A stretch of 64,000 bases of DNA. Origin: an uncultured Helicobacter sp. (lineage in GTDB: Bacteria; Campylobacterota; Campylobacteria; Campylobacterales; Helicobacteraceae). Numbering within the stretch: the first letter of the stretch is position 1; the number at the start of each line of letters is the position of its first letter. Made by a program: the position numbers and the translations under genes. The stretch is from NCBI GenBank assembly GCA_944326445.1, contig CALVDZ010000002.1:161063-225062 (forward strand), written 5' to 3'. Positions 7,601 through 16,375 of this stretch are shown piece by piece. The notes beneath the pieces were generated by a model. That model did not search any database. It saw nothing but the letters and a program-made list of their open reading frames with translations, and was not told the origin of the DNA.

Positions 7601-9175
7601 TTATTTTGCGTATTCTATCGTCCGAAACTCACGAATCACATTGACTTTGATCTCGCCGGGGTATTGGAGGTTTGACTGAATATCTCTAGCGATATCACGC
7701 GCTAGGACAACGCTCTCATCATCGCTTACCAAATCCGCGCCCACAATCACGCGCACCTCGCGCCCTGCGCTAATGGCATACGCTTGCTTGACGCCAAATT
7801 TCTCTAGCGCGATATGCTCAATATCTTGCATACGCTTAAGGAAGTTCTCTAATGCCTCTCTCCTAGCACCCGGACGCGCTGCTGATAGCGCATCGGCTGC
7901 ACACACTGCGGCACATTCTATGCTTTTTGCTTCCTCGTGCCCGTGATGAGCCAAAATCGCATTTATCACTACCGGATGCTCCTCATAGCGCGAGCACATC
8001 TCCACACCCAAATCCACGTGACTCCCGCCAAGCTCTTGTGTGAGGGATTTGCCAATATCGTGCAAGATTCCAGCGCGCCTTGCGAGCTTCTCATCGCCAC
8101 CTAGTTCCCCTGCGATGATTGATGCGAGTTTTGCCACTTCTATGGAGTGCCCCAACGCATTTTGCCCAAAGCTCGCGCGATATTTCATCTTGCCAAGCAG
8201 TTTTTTAAGCTCTGGGTGCATATAGCCAAGCCCCATATCAAGCACGATTTCCTCGCCATCACTTAGAATCTGCTCCTCCATTTGGCTAGAGACTTTCTCA
8301 TACATCTCCTCTATGCGCGCAGGCTGAATCCTGCCGTCCTCTATCAGGGCTTCTATGGTTTTTAGCGCGATGGTGCGCCGATAGAGATTAAAGCTACTCA
8401 CAACAATCGTATTTGGCGTATCATCGACGATGATATCCACGCCGCTAAGCATTTCTAATGTGCGGATATTGCGCCCCTCCTTGCCTATGATGCGCCCCTT
8501 TAGCTCGTCACTTGGGAGATGGACGACATTGATAAGCCGCTCGCTAGCGTATTCCCCTGCATAGCGCGTGGTGGCTTGTGCGAGGATATAGTTTGCCTTT
8601 TTTTGCGCCTCCTGCTTAGCCTGTGCTTCATAACGCCTAATCATACGCGCCCTATCCTCCACAAGCTCCTCTTCTAAAAGCCCTAGCAAAATCTCTCTAG
8701 CCTCTTGGCGCGAGAGCTTTGTATAATCGCTAAGCAGCTCTATGGCTTCCTTTCTTGCGTCCTCATACTGATCCCTGACTTTTTTATTGATAGAATCTGC
8801 GTTTAGTATCTTATTTTCTAAGCGATTTAATCTCTGCTTTTCGTCCTGCAAAATCTGACTTTCTCGCTCGATTTGGTGGCGGAGCTTATACTCTTCTTTT
8901 TCGATATCGCTCATTTTTTGCTCATATTTTTGCTTGAGGGAGTTTTGCTTTTGCTCGTATTTTTGCTTGAGCTCTAGCTCGGCTTCTTTGTATCTCACTT
9001 TATGCTCGCTAAGGAGCTTTTGGGCTTCGTATTCTATCGCCTTAGCCTTTGCCTTTGCCTGCTCCAACAATACACTGATATTTGAGCTAAAAATCTTTTT
9101 GGTTACTAGATAGGTTGCCACACCCACGATAACGCCAAAGATTATAAACTCTATCACTTTTAAAAGAATGTCCAT
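7601..9175 (-). CDS. rny: Ribonuclease Y
   Basis: 524 residues. RNase Y is a membrane-anchored endoribonuclease initiating mRNA decay. It has one N-terminal TM helix (LLKVIEFIIFGVIVGVATYL), a long charged coiled coil (residues about 30-190), a KH domain with GRIIGKEGRNIR near 230, and an HD domain with HDIGK near 370 and HHGHE further on. The ATG at 9175 has AAAGGA 6 nt upstream and puts the TM helix at the very N-terminus; an ORF starting 12 codons earlier is unlikely. Its start lies inside the 3' end of the cyclo-ligase gene. Confidence 0.95.
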   Translation of the reverse strand: MDILLKVIEFIIFGVIVGVATYLVTKKIFSSNISVLLEQAKAKAKAIEYEAQKLLSEHKVRYKEAELELKQKYEQKQNSLKQKYEQKMSDIEKEEYKLRHQIERESQILQDEKQRLNRLENKILNADSINKKVRDQYEDARKEAIELLSDYTKLSRQEAREILLGLLEEELVEDRARMIRRYEAQAKQEAQKKANYILAQATTRYAGEYASERLINVVHLPSDELKGRIIGKEGRNIRTLEMLSGVDIIVDDTPNTIVVSSFNLYRRTIALKTIEALIEDGRIQPARIEEMYEKVSSQMEEQILSDGEEIVLDMGLGYMHPELKKLLGKMKYRASFGQNALGHSIEVAKLASIIAGELGGDEKLARRAGILHDIGKSLTQELGGSHVDLGVEMCSRYEEHPVVINAILAHHGHEEAKSIECAAVCAADALSAARPGARREALENFLKRMQDIEHIALEKFGVKQAYAISAGREVRVIVGADLVSDDESVVLARDIARDIQSNLQYPGEIKVNVIREFRTIEYAK

Positions 9176-9773
9176 ATCGTGTCCTTTTACAACACATCGC
9201 CGCACTGACAAAATAATGTCCTCGTATATCGTGAGATTGTGTCAGCACCTGCTCGCTCACGCAAGCAAGCCGACTTACAAAAATAAGCGGAATTGTTTTT
9301 TTGTGGTATTGCGAAAAAAATCTGTCATACATTCCCTTGCCAAACCCTATACGCTTAAAGCTTCTATCAATCCCTAATACCGGTATCACAGCCGTGTCGA
9401 TTTTTGCTAAATTAAATTCTGATTTGCTTGTTTCAAAAATACCATACTTGTTTTTTTGCAACGGCAAACGCAATGGTAGCACCTTAAACCTTATTCCTTC
9501 CATAATGTAGGGGATAAAAATTTGCTTCCCCTGCTTTCTTAGGCGCAAAAGTAGCTTTTTGCTATCAGATTCAAAGCCAAAGGGCGTATAGAGCAAAATC
9601 TTGCGTGCTTGCAGGCTTTGGAGAATCTTTGCAACTTGCGCATTTATGCGATATGACGCCACATCAGTGCCCCTGCAGTCTTTCACATACGCCTTTTGCA
9701 AGCACTGCTTGCTCCATAGGCGAAAGGCACTTTTTGCCCTCTGCGCTTTTGCGCCCTGCACATCGATAGACAA
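9087..9773 (-). CDS. 5-formyltetrahydrofolate cyclo-ligase family protein
   Basis: It converts 5-formyl-THF to 5,10-methenyl-THF using ATP. Family features: an RL..K...LR-type N-terminus, KILLYTPFGFESD near 60, NKYGIFE near 110, VIPVLGIDRSFKRIGFGKGMYDRF near 135-158. The best start is TTG at 9773 with AAAGGAG four nt upstream; an ATG-initiated frame reaching 9908 would overlap the divergent lipoprotein gene. The family core should end near DIRGHYFV; here about 35 more residues follow, and the last 89 nt overlap the rny start. Confidence 0.82.
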   Translation of the reverse strand: MSIDVQGAKAQRAKSAFRLWSKQCLQKAYVKDCRGTDVASYRINAQVAKILQSLQARKILLYTPFGFESDSKKLLLRLRKQGKQIFIPYIMEGIRFKVLPLRLPLQKNKYGIFETSKSEFNLAKIDTAVIPVLGIDRSFKRIGFGKGMYDRFFSQYHKKTIPLIFVSRLACVSEQVLTQSHDIRGHYFVSAAMCCKRTRYGHSFKSDRVYNLWRYRGCGNLSSNQKDF

Positions 9774-9790
9774 ATCCACTCCTTTTTTTG

Positions 9791-9796
9791 TATAAT
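9791..9796 (+). promoter_or_regulatory. Promoter -10 (TATAAT) for the lipoprotein-ftsY-radA operon
   Basis: A perfect TATAAT preceded by TTTTTTTG lies 42 nt upstream of the lipoprotein start codon, in the divergent gap with the cyclo-ligase gene. No clear -35 is seen. Confidence 0.6.
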
Positions 9797-9837
9797 CACA
9801 GCATTGTATCACATTGTGTTTTTCCGGAGGTAGCGTT

Positions 9838-10605
9838 ATGAAGAGATTTCTCAAGGTTTTGGGCTGTGTGTGTGTGATAGCGATCCTGCTAGTAGCCTGC
9901 AAGGACAAGCAAGAATCCCAGATTGCCCAAAAACGCGATATATTTGCCTACACACTCATTACCACAAGCACACAAGATTCTAACCCCGCCCAAGACTTTA
10001 TCCAAAGTTTTATCATAGAGGTGCTCGATCAGCCTAGCGAACGGCTAGCCTTTTATCCTGCCAAAGACCAAAACACGCCCAAAAACGACATTGGCAAAAG
10101 TATCTTTGAAGAGCCAAAACCCACCATCGTGCTTTTTGTGCAAGATGAGTGCCAAAACTGCCTCACGCAAACCCCCTATATCATTCAACTCAAAGAAAAA
10201 TACGCCTCCCAAATCAATCTCCTCATCCTCGCAGCACAGCCCCAAAGCACAGGCATAGACGAAGTGCTCAAAAGCCATCACAAAAGCTACCCAATCTATG
10301 CGCCAAGCGATTCACAAAATCTCCTAGAATTCCTTGGCAAAGACATCTCACAGGGCTATCTCGCGCTTTTTGACACAGAGGGCAACAAAGTCATCGATTA
10401 TGCCGGGCTCACGCCTCCAGAAATGCTAGAGCGTGATATACTCTTTCTTATCCACGACAGAGAATCCCACCAAATCGAGACAGACTTAGGCACTACAGAA
10501 TCTACCCAAGATTCACAAGCCACGGAATCCACCCAAGAGAATGAGGACACGCAACCACAACAGACACGGGAAGTAACCCAAGATTCACAAACCCAAAATC
10601 CCTAA
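9838..10605 (+). CDS. Thioredoxin-fold lipoprotein
   Basis: 255 residues from an ATG preceded by GGAGG. A lipoprotein signal (MKRFLKVLGCVCVIAILLVAC, lipobox LVAC) directs it to an envelope membrane. Residues about 95-200 look like a thioredoxin fold: PTIVLFVQDECQNCLTQ carries a CxxC (CQNC), followed by helices and the strand GYLALFDTEGNKV. It is probably a periplasm-facing thiol-disulfide protein, but its partner is unknown. The last 45 residues are a Thr/Gln/Ser/Asp-rich repeat (TESTQDSQ, TESTQEN). It precedes ftsY by 25 nt. Confidence 0.75.
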   Translation: MKRFLKVLGCVCVIAILLVACKDKQESQIAQKRDIFAYTLITTSTQDSNPAQDFIQSFIIEVLDQPSERLAFYPAKDQNTPKNDIGKSIFEEPKPTIVLFVQDECQNCLTQTPYIIQLKEKYASQINLLILAAQPQSTGIDEVLKSHHKSYPIYAPSDSQNLLEFLGKDISQGYLALFDTEGNKVIDYAGLTPPEMLERDILFLIHDRESHQIETDLGTTESTQDSQATESTQENEDTQPQQTREVTQDSQTQNP

Positions 10606-10630
10606 TCACATTTGCATACAGGAGCCCGCT

Positions 10631-11515
10631 ATGTTTTCCCTCCTCGCCAAAACAATGAAAAAAACCACGAACAATATCACCTCTCTGCTTGGCTCTAAAA
10701 AAGAAAAAATCCACAAAGACGAGCTAGAGGAGCTTTTGATAGAATCTGATGTGGCGTATGAGATTATAGAATCTCTACTAGATTCACTCCCCACCCATAG
10801 CACCAAGGAGCAATTAGAGCGCGCCCTACTCTCGCTACTTAGTTCTGCGAGCTCGCTAGATTCTACCCCAACACCACAGAATCTAGAAATCCTCCTCATC
10901 ATCGGTATCAACGGCGCGGGCAAAACCACCACCATCGCCAAACTCGCCAACAAATACAAGCACGAGGGCAAAAAGGTGCTCCTAGGTGCGGGCGATACAT
11001 TCCGCGCAGCAGCCATAGAGCAGCTAAAGAGCTGGGGAGAGAGGCTCCAAATCCCCGTGATAGCCACCAAGCACGGGCACGATCCAAGCGCGCTAGCCTT
11101 TGATGCGATCTCTTCAGCCTGTGCCAAGGGCTATGATGTATTGCTCCTAGATACCGCAGGGAGGCTACATACCCAAACCAACCTCACCAACGAGCTCTTA
11201 AAGATTATCCGCGTGAGCGAAAAGGCACTCACACAACACAACCAAAACGCACGCCTCCAAAAGCTCCTCGTGCTTGATGGCACACAAGGAAGCTCAAGTA
11301 TCAACCAAGCCAAGTATTTTTCCGAGCATACCGAGATTGATGGCATCATCGTAACCAAACTCGATGGCACGAGCAAAGGCGGGGCAATCATCAGTATCAC
11401 GAGCGAGCTAAAGCTCCCCGTGCTCTATGTGGGCGTGGGCGAGGGGGCGGAGGATTTGCTCCCTTTTGAGCCGCGTGAGTATGTCAAAACGCTTTTAGAT
11501 TCTATTTTTGTGTAG
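10631..11515 (+). CDS. ftsY: Signal recognition particle receptor FtsY
   Basis: 294 residues, the short Campylobacterota form with little acidic A domain. FtsY is the SRP receptor that hands ribosome-nascent chains to SecYEG. The N domain helices (residues 1-80) are followed by the SRP-GTPase G domain: GINGAGKTTTIAKL near 97, DTFRAAA near 123, DTAGRLHT near 175, TKLDGTSKGG near 240 and GVGEGAEDLLPF near 270. SD is CAGGAG. radA follows 3 nt after the stop. Confidence 0.95.
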   Translation: MFSLLAKTMKKTTNNITSLLGSKKEKIHKDELEELLIESDVAYEIIESLLDSLPTHSTKEQLERALLSLLSSASSLDSTPTPQNLEILLIIGINGAGKTTTIAKLANKYKHEGKKVLLGAGDTFRAAAIEQLKSWGERLQIPVIATKHGHDPSALAFDAISSACAKGYDVLLLDTAGRLHTQTNLTNELLKIIRVSEKALTQHNQNARLQKLLVLDGTQGSSSINQAKYFSEHTEIDGIIVTKLDGTSKGGAIISITSELKLPVLYVGVGEGAEDLLPFEPREYVKTLLDSIFV

Positions 11516-11518
11516 GGT

Positions 11519-12868
11519 ATGATGGCAAAAAAACACACACTTTTTGAATGCCAACACTGCGGCTTTCAGAGCACCAAATGGCTTGGCAAATGCACCAACT
11601 GCGGCGCGTGGGAATCCTTCCTCGAGCTTAATGCCACACAGATACAATCCTTGAAAGAAAGCACAAGCACGCACACACAGAGCAAAGCCACACCAATCAC
11701 ACAAGTCGCCTTTGAATCGTTGCAAAAATTTACCTCCTATGAGCAAGAGCTTGATATCGTGCTAGGCGGGGGGATTGTCAGCGGTGGCTTGTATCTCGTG
11801 GGCGGAAGTCCGGGCGTGGGCAAATCCACTCTACTACTCAAAATCAGCGGTTCTATCAGTCAGCACACGGGCAAAAAGGTGCTCTATGTCAGCGGCGAGG
11901 AGAGCCCTAGTCAGATTAAGCAACGCGCGCAACGGCTAAATTGCGTGAATGAAAATCTCTATTTGCTTAATGAAATCGATATGCACCAAATCCGAGCCAC
12001 TCTGCTCCAAGGGGATTACACGATGTGCGTGATAGATTCTATCCAGACGCTCTACTCTCCCGATATTGCCTCCGCGCCCGGCTCGGTTTCACAAGTGCGC
12101 GAGATCACTTTCGCGCTTATGCGCCTTGCCAAAGAGCACAATATCGCCGTTTTTATCATCGGGCATATCACCAAAGAAGGCTCGATAGCCGGTCCCAGAG
12201 TGCTAGAACATATGGTAGATTGCGTGCTGTATTTTGAGGGCGATCCAAGTAGGGATTTAAGAATCTTGCGAGGGTTTAAAAATCGCTTTGGCAGCACGAG
12301 TGAAATAGGGATTTTTGAGCTCAAAGAAGAGGGGCTTGTGAGTGCCAAAAACGCCTCCAAGCTCTTTTTTTCTCAAAAGCCCTCACAAGCCGGGAGTGCC
12401 ATCAGCGTGCTTTTGGAGGGATCAAGGGCATTGGTGATTGAGATTCAGGCATTAGTGAGTGAGAGCAGCTTTGGCAATCCCAAACGCTCCAGCACGGGCT
12501 TTGATAACAATCGCCTAACAATGCTCCTAGCCCTGCTAGAGCGCAAACTAGAGCTCCCGCTCAATCGCTACGATGTGTTTATCAATGTAACGGGCGGAAT
12601 TAAGATAAATGAGACGAGTGCGGATCTCGCCGTGATTGCTGCGATTATCTCAAGCTTTAGAAACCGCCCGCTGCACAACAAAACCGCGTTTTTGGGCGAG
12701 GTTAGCCTCATTGGCGATATCAGAGAAGTGCATAATATCGATGCGCGCCTAAGGGAGCTTGAGGGCTATAGATTCCAAAAAGCCATATTGCCCAAAAAGC
12801 CAGAATCCCGCACAAATCTCAAATGCTTTGAAGCCGATGATGTGCAAAAAATCCTAGAATGGATGTGA
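11519..12868 (+). CDS. radA: DNA repair protein RadA (Sms)
   Basis: 449 residues. RadA is a RecA-related helicase that extends recombination D-loops. N-terminal zinc finger CQHCGF...CTNCGAW (residues 8-28), Walker A GGSPGVGKST near 97, the RadA-specific KNRFG motif near 257, and a C-terminal Lon-like domain (NVTGGIKINETSADLAV). Two consecutive ATG codons (11519, 11522) both fit the weak GTAGGG site. Operon with ftsY; the next gene is convergent. Confidence 0.95.
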   Translation: MMAKKHTLFECQHCGFQSTKWLGKCTNCGAWESFLELNATQIQSLKESTSTHTQSKATPITQVAFESLQKFTSYEQELDIVLGGGIVSGGLYLVGGSPGVGKSTLLLKISGSISQHTGKKVLYVSGEESPSQIKQRAQRLNCVNENLYLLNEIDMHQIRATLLQGDYTMCVIDSIQTLYSPDIASAPGSVSQVREITFALMRLAKEHNIAVFIIGHITKEGSIAGPRVLEHMVDCVLYFEGDPSRDLRILRGFKNRFGSTSEIGIFELKEEGLVSAKNASKLFFSQKPSQAGSAISVLLEGSRALVIEIQALVSESSFGNPKRSSTGFDNNRLTMLLALLERKLELPLNRYDVFINVTGGIKINETSADLAVIAAIISSFRNRPLHNKTAFLGEVSLIGDIREVHNIDARLRELEGYRFQKAILPKKPESRTNLKCFEADDVQKILEWM

Positions 12869-12933
12869 GCCACGCGCCAAGGCACAAAGCCACAAATCAC
12901 ACACAGACTAGATTCACACCGCTTAAAAGCCTG

Positions 12934-13809
12934 CTAATCACAGAATCTTTTTAATAGTGGCTTAAAAGATTCTATACGCCTATCGCGCAAAAATGGCCAC
13001 ATACGCCGCACTTCCTCACTCCTGCGCAAATCTATATCCACCAAAATCGCGCCTTCTTGCGCGCAATCTGCCTGTGCCAAAAGCTCTCCTTGCGCACCAA
13101 AAGCAAAGCTATGCCCCCAAAATCGTATGCCCCGCGAAGTGTCGCTGCTATCTGGCTCAAAACCCACGCGATTTATCGCCACTACCGGCAGTCCGTTTGC
13201 TACACTATGCCCTCTTTGCACCGCTATCCACGCTTCTAGCTGCCGAGACTTCTCCTCCTCACTATCCTCATCAAACCACCCAATCGCCGTGGGATAGATG
13301 AGCATCTGCGCGCCTTTGAGTGCCATTATACGCGCTGCCTCGGGATACCACTGATCCCAGCACACGAGCACGCCTAGCCGCCCCACGCTCGTATCGATAG
13401 GCTCAAAGCCCAAATCCCCGGGAGTGAAATAAAACTTCTCATAAAACTGCGGATCGTCAGGAATGTGCATTTTGCGGTATTTGCCCGCAATCTCTCCGCT
13501 AGATTCAAACACCACTGCGGTATTGTGATACAGCCCCGCGGTGCGTTTCTCAAAAAGCGAACTCACAAGCACCACGCCCGCCTGCTTTGCCACATTAGCG
13601 AAATACGCCACATCGGATTCAAAGTCATTGGCATAGTCAAAAAATTTAGGATTTTCACTCTGACAAAAATACTCGCGCGTATGGAGCTCCTGCAGGCACA
13701 CTAGCTGCGCACCACCCTCTGCTGCGCGCAACACCTCATCTCTGCTGCGCGCCATACTCGCCTCCCTACTGCCCGCATAGGCTTGCTGGATAAGCGCGAC
13801 TTTAGGCAT
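12934..13809 (-). CDS. aguB: Carbon-nitrogen hydrolase, N-carbamoylputrescine amidase type
   Basis: 291 residues, nitrilase superfamily. The Glu-Lys-Cys triad is visible as QELHTREYF (about 41), KYRKMHIPDD (about 117) and LVCWDQWYPEAARIMALKGA (Cys about 154). The HTREYF and PDDPQFYEKFYF segments match N-carbamoylputrescine amidases, which release putrescine, CO2 and ammonia. ATG 13809 overlaps by one base the stop of the upstream acidic gene (TGATG), indicating coupling. Substrate is inferred from family resemblance. Confidence 0.85.
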   Translation of the reverse strand: MPKVALIQQAYAGSREASMARSRDEVLRAAEGGAQLVCLQELHTREYFCQSENPKFFDYANDFESDVAYFANVAKQAGVVLVSSLFEKRTAGLYHNTAVVFESSGEIAGKYRKMHIPDDPQFYEKFYFTPGDLGFEPIDTSVGRLGVLVCWDQWYPEAARIMALKGAQMLIYPTAIGWFDEDSEEEKSRQLEAWIAVQRGHSVANGLPVVAINRVGFEPDSSDTSRGIRFWGHSFAFGAQGELLAQADCAQEGAILVDIDLRRSEEVRRMWPFLRDRRIESFKPLLKRFCD

Positions 13810-13982
13810 CACTCCTCCTCATACTCATAGTCTGGATTCTCATAGTCATCGTCGTCATAGCCACTGCCCGTGCGCCACTCCTCCTCGCCATACTCAAATC
13901 CATCTTCATACTGCGGATTTTCCTCTTCCTCATAGTTTTCATACACTTCATCATCTTCATACATATCTTCACTTATGTGCAT
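13809..13982 (-). CDS. Small highly acidic protein, unknown
   Basis: 57 residues starting MHISEDMYEDDE, made almost entirely of Glu, Asp, Tyr, Gly and Asn (EEWRTGSGYDDDDYENPDYEYEEE-type composition). No domain is recognised. The ATG at 13982 has AAGGAG 6 nt upstream; a longer frame from 14024 lacks such a site. It overlaps the end of tcdA by 14 nt and the start of aguB by one base, so translation of all three is probably coupled. A role as charge-based partner or chaperone would be speculation. Confidence 0.65.
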   Translation of the reverse strand: MHISEDMYEDDEVYENYEEEENPQYEDGFEYGEEEWRTGSGYDDDDYENPDYEYEEE

Positions 13983-14670
13983 AATTCTCTCCTTGCAAAA
14001 TATCTCGCACCACTTCCGAAGCAATTACCAAGCCAAAACTCCCCGTAACCGCGCTAAAGCTCCCCAATGCCTTGCATTTAGGCTCCTCTGGGCTAAAGAC
14101 GACTTTTATCTTTGCTGTGCGTGTAAATTTTTTGAGATTCTCACGAAATTTGCGCGCAAACTTATCGCCATAGCTTTTCCACACATTTGCCACTTGTATG
14201 CGCGTGGGATCGAGCTTTTTGGCACTGCCTGTGGAGACGATATAGCGTCCATAGGGCTTTTGCGAGGCGATACGCGCGATGGCGACTTTAGCGGGTATAT
14301 CATCTATGGCATCGATGATATAGTCATAGCCCAAAATATCGTGCGTGCGCAAAAACTCCTCATCCACGCGCCTCCTTAGCGCGATCACACCGGGGTATTT
14401 GCGCGCTAGCACCTTTACTTTGGGCTCGCCTACGCACTCAGAGCCGATTTGACGGTTTTGGTTGGTTACATCAAAGCTATCAGAATCTACGATGGTTATC
14501 TCCCCTATGCCACTCCGATAGAGACAATCTAGCGCGAAACTCCCCACGCCACCCACGCCAAAAAGTATCACGCGCGTGCGTTGTAACGCCCTAAAGCCCT
14601 CGCCAAAGAGAATCCTAGAGCGTGTGAATCTATCCTCGCCCACAGCCTTATTTGTCAGAATCTCACTCAT
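13969..14670 (-). CDS. tcdA: tRNA threonylcarbamoyladenosine dehydratase (TcdA/CsdL, ThiF-like E1 fold)
   Basis: 233 residues. TcdA uses ATP to cyclise t6A37 of tRNA to ct6A. It opens with the family signature DRFTRSRILFGEGF, then the nucleotide-binding GVGGVGSFALDCL near 40, DSDSFDVTNQNRQ near 64, DAIDDIPAKV near 120, and C-terminal GSFGLVIASEVVRDIL. ATG 14670 is taken in preference to a GTG three codons upstream; neither has a strong ribosome site. surE ends about 25 nt upstream. Confidence 0.88.
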   Translation of the reverse strand: MSEILTNKAVGEDRFTRSRILFGEGFRALQRTRVILFGVGGVGSFALDCLYRSGIGEITIVDSDSFDVTNQNRQIGSECVGEPKVKVLARKYPGVIALRRRVDEEFLRTHDILGYDYIIDAIDDIPAKVAIARIASQKPYGRYIVSTGSAKKLDPTRIQVANVWKSYGDKFARKFRENLKKFTRTAKIKVVFSPEEPKCKALGSFSAVTGSFGLVIASEVVRDILQGENYAHK

Positions 14671-14694
14671 AGTCCGCACTCACAGCCCAAACAC

Positions 14695-15501
14695 TCATAG
14701 CCACTTTTGCACACCGCGCACATCTTCATAGCTTGTGAGATCGAGCTTAATGGGTGTGATAGAGACATACTGCTCCCTAATCGCGTCAAAATCGCTCTTC
14801 CCACCAAACACCTCGCCATTAACCTCAGGCATATCCGTGCGCGCCTCCCACATCAGGGGCTGCAAGCCTAGCCAATGGTATTCCTGCCCGCGTGGATTGC
14901 GGTGGAGTTGGGCTTCGTTGCCATAGATTCTATACCCCATTTGTGTTACGAGTGTGCCCTTGCACTGCGCGGGCGTGATTTGTGGGATATTGACATTTAA
15001 AAACTTGCGTTTGCTTAGCGGAAAACCTTTAGCAAAAATCCGCTCCACAAGCGCGCTAATGCTCTCGCACGCTAGCGCAAAATCAAAATCTTGTGCGAGA
15101 TTTTTATCACGCATAGCTTGAGAGATAGCAATAGAATCTATCCCGTGCAGACAGCCCTCCATAGCCCCAGCAGCCGTGCCAGAGTAGGTAATGTCCTCGC
15201 CCATATTTGAGCCGATATTAATCCCAGAAATCACCAAATCCGGGCGTGCATTCTCGCCATAAATGTTATTGAGTGCCAAATACACGCAATCACTTGGCGT
15301 GCCATCTTCAAGCTTATAAAAATCATCATCGACTTGCACAAACCGCAAGGGGCGCGTGATACTTAGCCCGTGCCCGCACGCAGATTTTTCACTAGCGGGG
15401 GCGACTACCACGATTCTCGCGAAGTCTTTAAGCGCGTTTTTGAGTGCCAAAAGCCCTCTAGATTCAAAGCCATCATCGTTTGTCAAAAGTATGTTTTTCA
15501 T
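14695..15501 (-). CDS. surE: 5'/3'-nucleotidase SurE
   Basis: 268 residues. SurE is a metal-dependent nucleoside monophosphate phosphatase. Motifs: LTNDDGF (Asp-Asp near 7-8), PSDCVYLALNN near 88, and SGINIGSNMGEDITYSGTAAGAMEG near 107-131. ATG 15501 with AAGGAG is preferred to the adjacent GTG; it overlaps the ispA stop by one base, so ispA and surE are translationally coupled. Confidence 0.95.
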   Translation of the reverse strand: MKNILLTNDDGFESRGLLALKNALKDFARIVVVAPASEKSACGHGLSITRPLRFVQVDDDFYKLEDGTPSDCVYLALNNIYGENARPDLVISGINIGSNMGEDITYSGTAAGAMEGCLHGIDSIAISQAMRDKNLAQDFDFALACESISALVERIFAKGFPLSKRKFLNVNIPQITPAQCKGTLVTQMGYRIYGNEAQLHRNPRGQEYHWLGLQPLMWEARTDMPEVNGEVFGGKSDFDAIREQYVSITPIKLDLTSYEDVRGVQKWL

Positions 15502-16367
15502 CACTCTCCTTTAATCATAAAATACGGCTCTATGAGCGCGAGTAGATTGCGCGCTAAAATCGTGGGCAGCAGGGCAAGGCAGGCACGCATAGATTCTATA
15601 AGCTCCTCACATTGCGTGCGCGCACCCTCTATTCCTAGAAGATTCACATAGGTGTTTTTGCCCTCATCATTGTGCAGAGTCTTGCCCTCTAGCGCGCTAT
15701 CGCCTAGCACATCGAGCAAATCATCGCGCACCTGAAAGAATAGCCCCAACGCCGCACCAAAGCTATCAAGGTGTGTGCGCACCTCCTTTGGAGCATTGGC
15801 GATGATCGCGCCAAAGCGCAGGGAAGTGGCGATGAGCTTTAAAGTCTTGTTTTGGTGGATAGTCTTTAGCTGCTCAAGGCTTAGCCTAGTATTCTCATAC
15901 GCGCAATCTAGCACCTGCCCTAGCACCATACCGCTAAAGCCTGCATTGCGCGCTAACTCATAGATGAGCTCAACCTTTGTCTGCGGGCTTAGGCGCGCGG
16001 TGCTTAGGAGCTCAAAGGCGTAGGTATTGAGCGCATCGCCCACGAGCAGAGCGAGTGTCTCATCATAGGTTATGTGCAAAGTCGGATAACCGCGGCGCAA
16101 AGGGGAATTGTCCATACAAGGCAAATCATCGTGTATGAGCGAGTAAGTGTGCAGAGATTCTAACGCAAGCGCGGGGAGGAAGGCATTTTTGCGCATTTGG
16201 GGCGCAAGGGACTCCACCACGCACAGACACAAAGCGGGGCGAAACCTCTTGCCCCCCGCGAGCACCATCTCCCACAACGCCTTTTGGTAGCTAGGGTGGA
16301 AGCTCTCCACCTGTGGCGCACTCTGCCTCACAAACTCCTCAAACTCCTGCATAATCGCTCTGTCCAT
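15501..16367 (-). CDS. ispA: Polyprenyl synthetase (farnesyl/geranyl diphosphate synthase)
   Basis: 288 residues. It condenses isopentenyl diphosphate with allylic diphosphates in isoprenoid synthesis. The first Asp-rich motif is expanded as DDLPCMDNSPLRRG (residues about 83-96), and the second is QVRDDLLDVLGD near 215. Chain length cannot be fixed from sequence alone, but the short-chain farnesyl type fits its size. It overlaps surE and lies 8 nt after the PDZ protein gene. Confidence 0.92.
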   Translation of the reverse strand: MDRAIMQEFEEFVRQSAPQVESFHPSYQKALWEMVLAGGKRFRPALCLCVVESLAPQMRKNAFLPALALESLHTYSLIHDDLPCMDNSPLRRGYPTLHITYDETLALLVGDALNTYAFELLSTARLSPQTKVELIYELARNAGFSGMVLGQVLDCAYENTRLSLEQLKTIHQNKTLKLIATSLRFGAIIANAPKEVRTHLDSFGAALGLFFQVRDDLLDVLGDSALEGKTLHNDEGKNTYVNLLGIEGARTQCEELIESMRACLALLPTILARNLLALIEPYFMIKGE

Positions 16368-16375
16368 ATCTCTCC

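Noticed and set aside
9864..9877. TG dinucleotide repeat in the lipoprotein signal sequence
   Set aside because: Only about six units; too short to support phase variation.
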